Source: Anaerolineae bacterium (GTDB taxonomy: Bacteria; Chloroflexota; Anaerolineae; Anaerolineales; Villigracilaceae). Taken from it: 35,066 bases of DNA. The stretch's first letter is position 1; each line of letters starts with the position of its first letter. Shown here one piece after another: positions 1 through 9,164 of this stretch. Location of the stretch: contig JASJYH010000017.1 in assembly GCA_030123675.1 (NCBI GenBank), forward strand, positions 1 through 35,066, given 5' to 3'. The notes under the pieces are model-generated. The model made no database searches. It was not told the origin of the DNA and saw nothing but the letters and a program-made list of their open reading frames with translations. The position numbers and the translations under genes were made by a program.

Positions 1-85
1 GCACAAGTACCGGAGAATTTACCGCTTCCTTGATTATTCTCGAAAGGCCGGGTTGAGGAGTTTGTTTTTTTTCGTTTTCTGGCAT
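1..85 (-). CDS. Partial ABC transporter permease (N-terminus only)
   Basis: An open frame starts at an ATG at 85-83 and runs off the left window edge, giving 28 visible residues beginning MPENEKKQTPQPGLSRIIKE. A GGAG Shine-Dalgarno sits 8 nt upstream. It lies 96 nt downstream of the BMP-family binding-protein gene on the same strand, where these systems usually carry the ATPase or permease genes. A short polar N-terminus followed by an amphipathic stretch (RIIKEAVNSPVLV) suits a permease entering its first membrane helix, but the transmembrane part is outside the window. That it is a CDS is fairly secure from start, SD and context; the permease identity is inference. Confidence 0.5.
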   Translation of the reverse strand, partial: MPENEKKQTPQPGLSRIIKEAVNSPVLV

Positions 86-126
86 CTATGTCACTCCCAT
101 CGAAAATCCTAGTGCCATTTATGACG

Positions 127-162
127 ATAAAGGGGAATGAGAAGACTCTCATTCCCCTTTAT
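127..162 (-). terminator. Perfect 16-bp intergenic hairpin after the BMP gene
   Basis: The arms at 127-142 and 147-162 pair perfectly around a 4-nt loop (143-146). On the minus strand the hairpin begins 19 nt after the stop of the BMP lipoprotein gene and ends 41 nt before the next start codon. The 3' flank is not T-rich apart from the stem end, so it could be a partial terminator or a 3' stabiliser that keeps binding-protein expression above that of the downstream permease, as is common in ABC operons. Confidence 0.6.
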
Positions 163-181
163 ATTAACTTAGGTACGCTTA

Positions 182-1234
182 TTAAGGTTTGACAGGCGGA
201 ACATCAGTGGTGATGCTGCCGTCTATCAGCCCAGCGGCGATCTCATCCATTTGGGCCTTAACTTCGGCAGGAACCTCGTCTTCCACATCGTGGTAGGGGG
301 CGTAGGCAGCGGTACCGAACGCGTTGCCGCTTGATAAGTTGCCTTCCTTTGCAAGTTTGATCAAGTCAAATGTGCCAGGGGTGAGCAGTTTCATAGCACT
401 GGAAAGCAACCGGGGAGCGGCTTCGGGGAGTGTGAAGTACTGATCGGTATCAACACCGATACCATACACCTCGCGTTGAACAGCTGCAGTGACGGCGCCA
501 TTACCTGTCTTGCCACCACACCCAAATACAACATCCACACCCTTGTCAATCATCGAGTTAGCGGTTGTGGCGCCCCATTCGGGATCGGTAAAGGTCTTGT
601 CAAAGCCGACATCGCTATGATAGATAACGCTTACTTCAACATCTGGATCTATATAGGCTGCGCCAGCCTTGTAGCCTTCACCAAAGCGCCAAACAGGCGG
701 AACCAGATCTGTGCCGCATACGGCGCCGATCTGGCCGCTCTCGCTCATCATAGCACCCAGAGCGCCAACCAGGAATCCAGCATGATCTTCGGGGAAATTC
801 AGGCCAGTAACATTCGCAATATTGGTGCTGTCGTCACCATCAAACTCCCAGGCCTGGAACTGATCGATGCCAATGAAATCAATATCAGGATAGATGCCGG
901 CTGCTTTATAAGTGGCCTCGCCCAGAGCGAAACCAACGGTGATGATCACATCGTAATTCGCATCACCGAATTCCGCGATGTTCTTATCATAATCCTTGGC
1001 GTCAATGGTCTCGATATATTTAGTCTGATCTGCAATACCCTCTTCCCTAGCTAGCTCTACGCCTTCCCAAGTGGATTGGTTGAAGGATTTGTCATCGATC
1101 TTGCCTACGTCGGTAACGAACCCTACGCAGAAGACGTCTTCACTTGCACAATCCGGGGTAGCAGGTGCGCAAGCACCCAGCGCAAATATCGCTACCATTG
1201 CCAAAGTAATAACAAAATACGATTTTTTTAACAT
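182..1234 (-). CDS. BMP-family ABC transporter substrate-binding lipoprotein
   Basis: This 350-residue protein is the extracytoplasmic binding component of an ABC importer of the basic membrane protein (Med/PnrA/TmpC) family, whose characterised members mostly bind purine nucleosides. Residues 1-22 form a lipoprotein signal with lipobox LGAC, followed by a short linker. The family signature GFVTDVGKIDDKSFNQSTWEG follows at about residues 37-57, and a sugar-binding-protein-like two-domain fold continues to the C-terminus (GCGGKTGNGAV, GIGVDTDQYF). The ATG at 1234 is chosen over one 21 nt upstream because GAGGAG lies 9 nt before it and the signal peptide starts there. The ligand cannot be read from sequence; nucleoside is the family-level guess. 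It has its own sigma70-type promoter and is followed by a probable permease gene. Confidence 0.9.
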   Translation of the reverse strand: MLKKSYFVITLAMVAIFALGACAPATPDCASEDVFCVGFVTDVGKIDDKSFNQSTWEGVELAREEGIADQTKYIETIDAKDYDKNIAEFGDANYDVIITVGFALGEATYKAAGIYPDIDFIGIDQFQAWEFDGDDSTNIANVTGLNFPEDHAGFLVGALGAMMSESGQIGAVCGTDLVPPVWRFGEGYKAGAAYIDPDVEVSVIYHSDVGFDKTFTDPEWGATTANSMIDKGVDVVFGCGGKTGNGAVTAAVQREVYGIGVDTDQYFTLPEAAPRLLSSAMKLLTPGTFDLIKLAKEGNLSSGNAFGTAAYAPYHDVEDEVPAEVKAQMDEIAAGLIDGSITTDVPPVKP

Positions 1235-1371
1235 GTTTATCTTCTCCTCGTGCATTAACTATAGATATCGAAAGATTAGGGGGGAAATAGAATTATTAGA
1301 TGGTATCGGAAGGAAACACCTCCTTTGAGTTATTACTTTCATTCTCAAGATGAAATATTCTTTATAGATAG

Positions 1372-1400
1372 AGTATACATTCTAATCATTTGTTAGACAA
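1372..1400 (-). promoter_or_regulatory. Sigma70-type promoter of the BMP gene
   Basis: TTGTCT (1395-1400) and TATACT (1372-1377) are separated by 17 nt on the minus strand. The predicted start near 1365 leaves a leader of about 130 nt before the ATG at 1234. Within that leader AAAGGAGGTG (1317-1326) is a near-perfect anti-16S sequence with no start codon at a usable distance. Confidence 0.6.
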
Positions 1401-1531
1401 GTACCCTAAGTGTAATTCCGGTACTTTAATATCATATTCATAGCGATGTCATTGCTTATTGAAAACTCTGAATATGTTGGAAAAATTATATCGATATCAT
1501 TTTGGGATCGTTGATATCCAAACCAGCCCAA

Positions 1532-2290
1532 TTAATTTTTCTTGTATCCATGTTTTTTTAATAACTCAAAGTCTTTTTTGGGTAAATCCACCTTATCAAG
1601 CAGATCAGGCCTTTTCGCGAGCGTTCTTAATAACGACTGCTCTCTACGCCATGTATCTACTTTTCCATGATCCCCGGAGAGCAGTATTTTGGGCACCTTC
1701 CAACCTCGAAATTCCGGTGGCCGCGTGTATTGTGGATATTCCAGCAAACCAGTGGCGTGAGAGTCGTCTGTTGCGCCATCCGGATCGCCTAACACACCCG
1801 GGATGAGTCGGGAAATTGCGTCAATCAATATCAAGGCAGGCAGTTCGCCACCGGTTACTACATAATCGCCGACGGATATTTCGTCTGTGACCAAGTGTTC
1901 GCGAATGCGCTCGTCTAGTCCTTCGTAGCGGCCACACAACAAACCAATCCGTTCATGCTGAGACAACTCTTCGGCGATGGATTGTGTGAATACGCGTCCT
2001 TGTGGGGTCAGCATGATGACCGGGCAGGCAAGTCCGGGGGACTCGTTAAACGGGTCGTCCTGTCCTAGGATTGCTTCGACAGCTTCGAATATTGGTTCCG
2101 GTTTCATGATCATTCCGCCACCACCCCCATAAGGTGTATCATCCGTTTTATGATGTTTGTCATGCGTATAATCCCGAATATTGTGTATATGTACAGAGAT
2201 CAATCCATTTTTGCGCGCACGCTGAAGGATGCTACTTTGGAGATATGGGGGGAAAACTTCGGGCAGAAGAGTGAAGACCTCGAACTGCAT
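1532..2290 (-). CDS. trmD: tRNA (guanine-N1)-methyltransferase TrmD
   Basis: TrmD methylates G37 next to the anticodon of tRNAs reading CNN/UGG-type codons, using S-adenosylmethionine, and prevents +1 frameshifting. At 252 residues it has the usual length. Visible motifs are the N-terminal [28 protein letters not shown] (about residues 50-66), [13 protein letters not shown] and the trefoil-knot SAM-binding segment [21 protein letters not shown]. It is not in the common rpsP-rimM-trmD-rplS operon: it stands alone, divergent from the TPR genes. No SD precedes the ATG. Instead TGTTAAAAT, an extended -10-like sequence (hexamer 2297-2302), ends 6 nt before it, which suggests a leaderless transcript. 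Confidence 0.96.
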   Translation of the reverse strand: MQFEVFTLLPEVFPPYLQSSILQRARKNGLISVHIHNIRDYTHDKHHKTDDTPYGGGGGMIMKPEPIFEAVEAILGQDDPFNESPGLACPVIMLTPQGRVFTQSIAEELSQHERIGLLCGRYEGLDERIREHLVTDEISVGDYVVTGGELPALILIDAISRLIPGVLGDPDGATDDSHATGLLEYPQYTRPPEFRGWKVPKILLSGDHGKVDTWRREQSLLRTLAKRPDLLDKVDLPKKDFELLKKHGYKKN

Positions 2291-2296
2291 GCTTGG

Positions 2297-2367
2297 ATTT
2301 TAACATAAACCTTAGATTAGAGCTATTTAATGCGCGCCTTGCGTGCATATAGTCAGAATGGTAAGAT
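2297..2367. promoter_or_regulatory. Divergent start-proximal -10 elements (trmD / TPR gene 1)
   Basis: On the minus strand TAAAAT (2297-2302), preceded by an extended TGT, lies 6 nt before the trmD ATG. On the plus strand TAAGAT (2362-2367), with TTGCGT 17 nt upstream, lies 6 nt before the ATG at 2374. Neither gene has an SD sequence at these starts, so both may be transcribed from at or next to the start codon. Confidence 0.4.
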
Positions 2368-2373
2368 CACGAT

Positions 2374-3669
2374 ATGTATTTAAAAGGTAGCAAGTGGAGT
2401 ATGAAACGCCGACGCAAACGGCCAAATTGGTTTCGTATTATTGTTTTATTGTTGTTGATTTCGGCTGGTGTGTATCTTGATCGGGTAATCATTCCATCAA
2501 TACCACAGCCGTTTTTACCGACTGCGACACCTACGCGTGACCCTGAATCGTATGTGGTTGAAGCTGCAGATTTGTTTGCAAAAGGAAAGCTCTTGCAGGC
2601 GATTGAAAGCTATACAGACGCAATCCAGGCGAATCCCAATGATCCAACATTATTTATTGAGCGTGCACGCATACAAATATATTCCGGCAAATATGATGAA
2701 GCCAAAACCAGCGCTGAAGATGCTCTCTTACTCAATGCAAAAAATTCAAACGCGCATGTGATGCGCGCTTGGGCCTTAGATTTTCAAGGGGATTTTCTAG
2801 CGGCCGAATCGGGTATTAAGCGCGCCATTGAATTGGACCCAAATAATGCCCTGGCTCACGCAATTTATGTGGAAATATTGGTCGACTCATATCATGCTGG
2901 TACTGGCGTGTTTGAAGACATTGAAAAAGCTATCATAGAATCGCGGATAGCATTAGATCTTGCACCTAATTCTCTTGAAAGTCATCGTGCCCGGGGTTAT
3001 ATCCTTGAAGCGACAGCCAATTATGAAGAGGCAATTGTTGAGTATCAAAAAGCAATTGCCATAAATCCGAATATTGCGGATTTGCATTTGGCATTGGGCC
3101 GTAATTATCGTGTTCTGGGATTGTATGATAAATCCGTGGAAGAATTCACACGGGCAAATGCCCTTAATCCTAGTGACCCAACCCCAGATTTGTACATATC
3201 GCGTACCTATGCAACCATTGGAGAATATGCAAAAGCAACTCAGTATGCGGAAACGGCTGTCAATGATAATCCTGAAGATGCTAATTTACGTGGCAATTTG
3301 GGGGTCATGTACTATCGCAACTTTCAATGGGCTGAAGCAGTCGAACAGCTCAAACTAGTGGTATCCGGTGGGGCAACCGATGACAACAAGCCGATCGAGC
3401 CGATTGTGCTGGTTACCGATACTCGCATAGCCGAATATTATTTTACATATGGGTTAGTTTTGGCCCGTTTAAATCGCTGTGGCGAGGCTTTAAAAATCGC
3501 TCAACAGATCCAAGCACGCGTCCCTTCGGATGAAATTGCTGTAGCAAACGCGGATGAAATGATTAAAATTTGTCAGCAGAAGCTTGCGGCTTCCCCGACG
3601 CCTGAATTGGATCCGCCATCGACAGAGACACCTGGGCCTAATACCGAAACTCCCATACCCGTACAATGA
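2374..3669 (+). CDS. Membrane-anchored TPR protein (tandem copy 1)
   Basis: This 431-residue protein of unknown role has a very basic N-terminus (MKRRRKRPNWFR) and one membrane segment at about residues 22-39. A Thr/Pro linker (PTATPTRDPESY) is followed by a chain of tetratricopeptide repeats from about residue 55 to 380, with typical signatures such as AIESYTDAIQANPNDPTLF, AIVEYQKAIAINPNIADLH and NLGVMYYRNFQWAEAVEQLK. The C-terminal 30 residues are again Pro/Thr/Glu-rich. Topology is probably N-in with the repeats outside the cytoplasm. It overlaps the next gene by ATGA (3666-3669), and the two are paralogues. A second start at 2401 is possible; the ATG at 2374 is preferred because a -10-like TAAGAT lies 6 nt before it. 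TPRs indicate protein binding, but no specific partner can be named. Confidence 0.85.
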   Translation: MYLKGSKWSMKRRRKRPNWFRIIVLLLLISAGVYLDRVIIPSIPQPFLPTATPTRDPESYVVEAADLFAKGKLLQAIESYTDAIQANPNDPTLFIERARIQIYSGKYDEAKTSAEDALLLNAKNSNAHVMRAWALDFQGDFLAAESGIKRAIELDPNNALAHAIYVEILVDSYHAGTGVFEDIEKAIIESRIALDLAPNSLESHRARGYILEATANYEEAIVEYQKAIAINPNIADLHLALGRNYRVLGLYDKSVEEFTRANALNPSDPTPDLYISRTYATIGEYAKATQYAETAVNDNPEDANLRGNLGVMYYRNFQWAEAVEQLKLVVSGGATDDNKPIEPIVLVTDTRIAEYYFTYGLVLARLNRCGEALKIAQQIQARVPSDEIAVANADEMIKICQQKLAASPTPELDPPSTETPGPNTETPIPVQ

Positions 3670-5087
3670 ACGTTTATCCACGCCGAGACCTGTTTTACCG
3701 TAAAAAGGGGCCGAATATCTACCGCCATTTCTTCCTGATCATTATTATTCTTGGAGGCGTTTGGATAATCCGTCAGGTGGATCGGGGTGATATAAAACCC
3801 TTATTTCTGCCAAGCCCAACACCGACTCGCACATCCGAATCTTACGCAATGGAGGGCAATATACAATTTATTACAGGACAACTAGATGCTTCGATAGAGG
3901 CCTACCGTGAGGCAGTTCGCGTCGATCCGGAAAATGCCCAAGTGTGGGCCGAATTGGCGCGGATTCAAGCATATTCTTCGGCATTGCAGACTTCCGATGA
4001 TGCCCAGCTTACACGCCTGCAGGAGGCCTTGGAATCGGCAAATAAAGCTGTGGAAGTAGCGCCGGATGACAGCTTGGCTCACGCTATTCGGGCCTTTGTA
4101 TTAGATTGGAACGCCAACCCAGCGCTTATTGAACAGAAGCAAGTTATTTCATTTTTAACCGAGGCGGAGCAAGAAGCTGTCCGGGCTTTGCAATTGGATA
4201 CTACCAATACCCTTGCGTTGGCTTATTATGCAGAGATTCTTGTGGATCAGCAAAAATGGAGTCAGGCCGAGCAATATATTCTTCAAGCGGTAGAGAGGGA
4301 TCCCTCTCTCATGGATGTGCATCGTGTGTTTGCATATGTGTTGGAATCTTTGGCGCAATACAATCAGGCTATTCAGGAATATGACCGGGCTATCGCTATT
4401 ACACCCAACATGACATTTTTACATTTACGTGCTGGAGCAAACTATCGTCGGCTTGCATTTGAAAGTTCGAATGCAGGTACAGCCACCACGTTATATGAAA
4501 GTTCATTACAGTACTTTGCAAAAGCAGCAAGTATTGATCAGCAATTGGGCATACAAGACCCGATTCCATACTTGTCTATCTCAAAAACTTACTCTCAAAT
4601 GGGTGAATTCTTTATAGCAGCTCGAAATGTACAAAAAGCACTGGAGTTTCAGCCGGATAATCCGGATATTTATGGACAGTTAGGAATAATTTACTTTAAG
4701 TCTCGTAACTACGAAGGTTCTATCCCAGCGTTGAAGTGTGCCATTCGTGGTTGTTCAGGAAAGGAATCCTGTGATGGACGTGGAGACTGTGGCCCAAACG
4801 ATACAGAAGCGGAAGTAATTGGTTTGCCGCTTTCTCCAAATACGGTTGTGTATTACTATACATATGGCTCTGTGTTGGCGGCCTTAAGCCGCCCCAAGGA
4901 TAATAAATGTCCGGAAGCATTGGATGTGCTATCAGAAGTCAAGCTTGCATATGGCAATGACCCCGATATTGCTGGCATTATCTCAGCAGGTGAGACAATT
5001 TGCGCCTCGCTTGGAACAACAGCCTCGTCTGTCTCAATAAATACCCCTGAAGCCATGTTAGATGGGGCCGGTACACCAATACCATAA
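3666..5087 (+). CDS. Membrane-anchored TPR protein (tandem copy 2)
   Basis: This 473-residue paralogue of the preceding protein has the same plan: a basic N-terminus, a membrane segment at about residues 21-36, a FLPSPTPTRTSESY linker, TPR units from about residue 60 to 400 (AIQEYDRAIAITPNMTFLH, NVQKALEFQPDNPDIY) and a low-complexity tail ending GAGTPIP. Start and stop overlap as ATGA with copy 1, so translation is probably coupled. Unlike copy 1 it carries a cysteine-rich insert at about residues 356-377 (CAIRGCSGKESCDGRGDC) between the last repeats, which may form disulfides or bind metal. The pair clearly arose by duplication and has diverged. Function is unknown. Confidence 0.85.
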   Translation: MNVYPRRDLFYRKKGPNIYRHFFLIIIILGGVWIIRQVDRGDIKPLFLPSPTPTRTSESYAMEGNIQFITGQLDASIEAYREAVRVDPENAQVWAELARIQAYSSALQTSDDAQLTRLQEALESANKAVEVAPDDSLAHAIRAFVLDWNANPALIEQKQVISFLTEAEQEAVRALQLDTTNTLALAYYAEILVDQQKWSQAEQYILQAVERDPSLMDVHRVFAYVLESLAQYNQAIQEYDRAIAITPNMTFLHLRAGANYRRLAFESSNAGTATTLYESSLQYFAKAASIDQQLGIQDPIPYLSISKTYSQMGEFFIAARNVQKALEFQPDNPDIYGQLGIIYFKSRNYEGSIPALKCAIRGCSGKESCDGRGDCGPNDTEAEVIGLPLSPNTVVYYYTYGSVLAALSRPKDNKCPEALDVLSEVKLAYGNDPDIAGIISAGETICASLGTTASSVSINTPEAMLDGAGTPIP

Positions 5088-5122
5088 ATTGTCAGAATTT
5101 TGTTAATGTTCTCAGTATCCCC

Positions 5123-5151
5123 TTGACTTGTGTAATAAAGAACAGTATCAT
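5123..5151 (+). promoter_or_regulatory. groESL promoter
   Basis: TTGACT (5123-5128) and TATCAT (5146-5151) have a 17-nt spacer, close to the sigma70/sigmaA consensus. The predicted start near 5158 lies just before the CIRCE operator, the usual geometry for HrcA repression. Confidence 0.85.
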
Positions 5152-5161
5152 ACGGTCGCTT

Positions 5162-5188
5162 TTAGCACTCCACTATAGAGAGTGCTAA
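5162..5188 (+). promoter_or_regulatory. CIRCE operator (HrcA binding site)
   Basis: TTAGCACTC (5162-5170), a 9-nt spacer and GAGTGCTAA (5180-5188) form the exact consensus CIRCE inverted repeat. It sits 11 nt after the -10 box and 44 nt before groES. By established knowledge the HrcA repressor binds it and releases on heat shock; hrcA is not in this window. Confidence 0.97.
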
Positions 5189-5232
5189 AACTTATTTACA
5201 TATCATTAACCAATTCTTATCAGGAGGATCAA

Positions 5233-5526
5233 ATGGAAATTTCTCTCAAACCCTTGGGCGACCGCGTCGTGGTTGAACCTATCGAGCAGGAAGACGTAAC
5301 AGCTGGTGGCATTGTACTGCCTGAATCAGCTAAGGAAAAACCCCAAAAGGGAAATATCTTGGCGGTTGGCCCCGGCGGCCGTGATGAAGACGGTAAGCAC
5401 GTCAAGATGGATGTCAAAGTTGGCGACCAGGTTTTATACGCCAAATACTCTGGCACCGAATTCAAAATCGATAGCAAAGACCTATTAATTTTGCGAGAAA
5501 GCGACTTGCTCGCGATCATCGTATAA
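5233..5526 (+). CDS. groES: Co-chaperonin GroES
   Basis: GroES is the heptameric lid of the GroEL folding chamber. The 97-residue product has the usual length and shows [10 protein letters not shown] at the N-terminus, a mobile-loop region ([23 protein letters not shown]) and a C-terminal [14 protein letters not shown]. The ATG at 5233 is chosen because AGGAGG lies 6 nt upstream. The same frame is open further upstream to a TTG inside CIRCE, but that extension is not family-like. groEL follows after 28 nt. The operon is controlled by the CIRCE element directly upstream. Confidence 0.98.
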   Translation: MEISLKPLGDRVVVEPIEQEDVTAGGIVLPESAKEKPQKGNILAVGPGGRDEDGKHVKMDVKVGDQVLYAKYSGTEFKIDSKDLLILRESDLLAIIV

Positions 5527-5533
5527 ATTCTAA

Positions 5534-7204
<1,671 letters not shown>

Positions 7205-7228
7205 ACCGATCAAATTTCGTTCAACCCG

Positions 7229-7264
7229 ACCTTGCGAAGGTATATACCTTCGCAAGGTTTTTTT
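7229..7264 (+). terminator. groESL rho-independent terminator
   Basis: A perfect 12-bp stem (7229-7240 with 7247-7258), a 6-nt TATATA loop and a run of seven T (7258-7264) begin 25 nt after the groEL stop codon. Confidence 0.95.
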
Positions 7265-7275
7265 ATTTGGTGAAT

Positions 7276-7284
7276 TGGTATAAT
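7276..7284 (+). promoter_or_regulatory. Extended -10 promoter at the parvulin gene start
   Basis: TGGTATAAT (7276-7284) is a consensus extended -10 box directly after the groEL terminator. Only 7 nt separate it from the ATG at 7292, and there is no SD, so the transcript probably starts at the A of ATG. Confidence 0.65.
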
Positions 7285-7291
7285 CTCTGCG

Positions 7292-8188
7292 ATGTTTTTC
7301 ATTCGGCGACACATTTTTATTTATTTTGTAATTTCAATAACCCTGGTGCTATCTGCTTGCGAATCTCTCTTTGGGATGCCTGCTACGCCTACATCGGCGA
7401 TTCCTTCTGCGACCCCAGCACCCCCCTCTCCGACCCCACCGCCCTTAGTAGCTACTGTTAATGACGAATGGATTATCGAAGAAGAATTCTTAGCAGAACT
7501 TGAAAGATACCGTAATGCTCAAGATGCACTTGGGAGCGATGTTTCCGCGAAAGATGCTGCACAGACAGTACTAGATGACCTAATAGCTCAGGTTTTACTG
7601 GCACAAGCCGCTCATGAAGGTGGATTTACACTCACGGAAGCAGACCTAGAGACAAGAATTGATGCGCTAGAATCAGAAGTTGGAGAGCTCGGAACGCTTG
7701 CTAATTGGCTATCCAATAATGGATATAGTGATTCATCTTTTAGGATTTCCCTAAAACGAGCGACCGAAGCAGCCTGGATGCGTGACAAAATCATATCGGC
7801 TGTACCTAAAACAGCCGATCAAGTCTACGCGGCCCAAATTTTGTTCTATAATGAGGAAGCTGCGCGCACAGTGGCTGATCAATTGAATAGCGGAGCCAAT
7901 TTTGCAGAACTAGCAATTCTATATGAACCTAATACAGGCGGCCAATTGGGTTGGTTCCCTCGAGATTACATACTAGAGCCTGCCCTTGAAGAAGCCGCAT
8001 TTGGACTTGAGCCCGATCAATATAGTGACGTAATCACTACAGAGGTTGGCTATCATATAATTAAAGTAATGGAACGCGACTCGCAACATCCGCTTTCGCC
8101 AGACGCATATCTAGTTTTGCAGGCAAAAGCCTTACAAGACTGGCTTGCGCAACGGCGCTCTGAGAGTGAGATTGTGCTTGCGCCATGA
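7292..8188 (+). CDS. PpiC-type peptidyl-prolyl isomerase lipoprotein (PrsA/SurA-like)
   Basis: This is a predicted extracytoplasmic foldase of 298 residues. Residues 1-25 are a lipoprotein signal with lipobox LSAC, followed by a Thr/Pro/Ser linker (about 30-52). A SurA-N-like chaperone region comes next (about 53-170, VNDEWIIEEEFLAELERY and following), then a parvulin domain at about 175-270 with the conserved AAQILFY, ANFAELAILYEPNTGGQLGWFPR, AFGLEPDQYSDVI and TEVGYHIIKVMERD blocks. It has the order of PrsA-type proteins that fold exported proteins on the outer face of the membrane. It follows the groEL terminator with its own extended -10, and the next gene starts 24 nt later. Confidence 0.9.
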   Translation: MFFIRRHIFIYFVISITLVLSACESLFGMPATPTSAIPSATPAPPSPTPPPLVATVNDEWIIEEEFLAELERYRNAQDALGSDVSAKDAAQTVLDDLIAQVLLAQAAHEGGFTLTEADLETRIDALESEVGELGTLANWLSNNGYSDSSFRISLKRATEAAWMRDKIISAVPKTADQVYAAQILFYNEEAARTVADQLNSGANFAELAILYEPNTGGQLGWFPRDYILEPALEEAAFGLEPDQYSDVITTEVGYHIIKVMERDSQHPLSPDAYLVLQAKALQDWLAQRRSESEIVLAP

Positions 8189-8212
8189 AAAAAATATTAT
8201 ACGGAGAGCTTG

Positions 8213-8977
8213 ATGACCAAATTTGATTTTGATCAATCTGGAGGAATATCTTCCGGGCGTAGAGGATTCCTTTTTGGAATCTGGGATTTTATTACGATAT
8301 TTGTTCTGTTGATCACCATCTGTCTCGGTATTTACTTCACAATGATTTTTATTAACCCCAAATCTGCCCTAAACCCTCTTCAACCTTTTGAATCGCAGTT
8401 AGTGACCTCAACGATCACGCCGATTCAATTAAACCCAACCTGGACAGCCACAGCGACAGTATTTGTTCCAGCGACTGGGACTTTAGCAGCCTCCCTCACC
8501 CCGCCCCCCACTGGAACACCTGCAAGCTTTTTGCCGGGTGCAGAGAGCCCTACCCCAACAAACAACCCCTCCTCAACGGCGACCCCAAAAACGCCCTTTT
8601 CAGTCTCTTCGATCAATTCAACCAAGAGTGTATTCATCCCACATTTGCAGGATCTAGGCTGCAATTGGCAGGGAGTAGGTGGGACCGTTGATGATCAGAA
8701 TAATAGCCCGATTTATGGGATTGTGGTTCGTTTGGCGGGAACATATGACGGCAAATCGGTTGATATTGTCGTCGTAAGCGGTATTTCCCCTGAGTATGGC
8801 CAGTCAGGGTTTGAGTTTACACTTCCATTTGGCACAACACCAATACCCTCTAAAGACAAGATTTATATACAATTGCTAGATCAAGCTGGGTTGCCATTGT
8901 CCGAAAAAATTTTTTTGGACACCTCCAACGATTGCGATGAAAACCTGGTCTTGGTGCGTTTCAAGAAAAATCGCTAA
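8213..8977 (+). CDS. Membrane-anchored protein of unknown function
   Basis: I do not recognise the family. The 254-residue product has one membrane segment (about residues 22-48, FGIWDFITIFVLLITICLG and onward). A long Thr/Pro/Ser linker (about 75-140) follows, then a C-terminal globular domain of about 115 residues beginning SVFIPHLQDLGCNWQGVGG, rich in beta-prone segments (YGIVVRLAGTYDG, GFEFTLPFG, DKIYIQLLDQ) and with two cysteines that could pair. It resembles an Ig-like or beta-sandwich extracellular domain on a stalk; this is inference. The ATG at 8213 is preferred over the adjacent TTG because GGAG lies 6 nt before it. It is probably co-transcribed with the parvulin lipoprotein 24 nt upstream. 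Confidence 0.75.
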   Translation: MTKFDFDQSGGISSGRRGFLFGIWDFITIFVLLITICLGIYFTMIFINPKSALNPLQPFESQLVTSTITPIQLNPTWTATATVFVPATGTLAASLTPPPTGTPASFLPGAESPTPTNNPSSTATPKTPFSVSSINSTKSVFIPHLQDLGCNWQGVGGTVDDQNNSPIYGIVVRLAGTYDGKSVDIVVVSGISPEYGQSGFEFTLPFGTTPIPSKDKIYIQLLDQAGLPLSEKIFLDTSNDCDENLVLVRFKKNR

Positions 8978-9032
8978 ATTTAATAAAACCAGTTTTCCCA
9001 GATAAGTCACAAATCTAATAATCCCTCCTGGT

Positions 9033-9164
9033 CACCTGACACTTGGTTTTTTGGACGCTGATTCACGCAGATTTGCAAGATTTTTCTGTTTTCTTTCTCT
9101 CAAATCTGGCTTTATCAGAGAAATTCAGCGTTCGCCTGCGTTCGGGTTTTGAATCTGTCAGGTG
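9033..9164. repeat. Nested inverted-repeat (foldback) element
   Basis: Three nested arm pairs occur in order: CACCTGACA (9033-9041) with TGTCAGGTG (9156-9164), ACGCTGA (9055-9061) with TCAGCGT (9125-9131), and CAGATTTG (9068-9075) with CAAATCTG (9101-9108). The right arm contains the stop codon of the DUF711 gene. It could be a miniature foldback element or a two-way transcription stop between convergent genes. Confidence 0.5.

Noticed and set aside
1235-1365. Purine riboswitch in the BMP leader
   Set aside because: The conserved purine-riboswitch core elements were looked for and not found, despite the nucleoside-binding family of the gene.
5182-5232. N-terminal extension of groES from a TTG at 5182
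   Set aside because: The start lies inside CIRCE, the extra 17 residues are not GroES-like, and the ATG at 5233 has a perfect SD.
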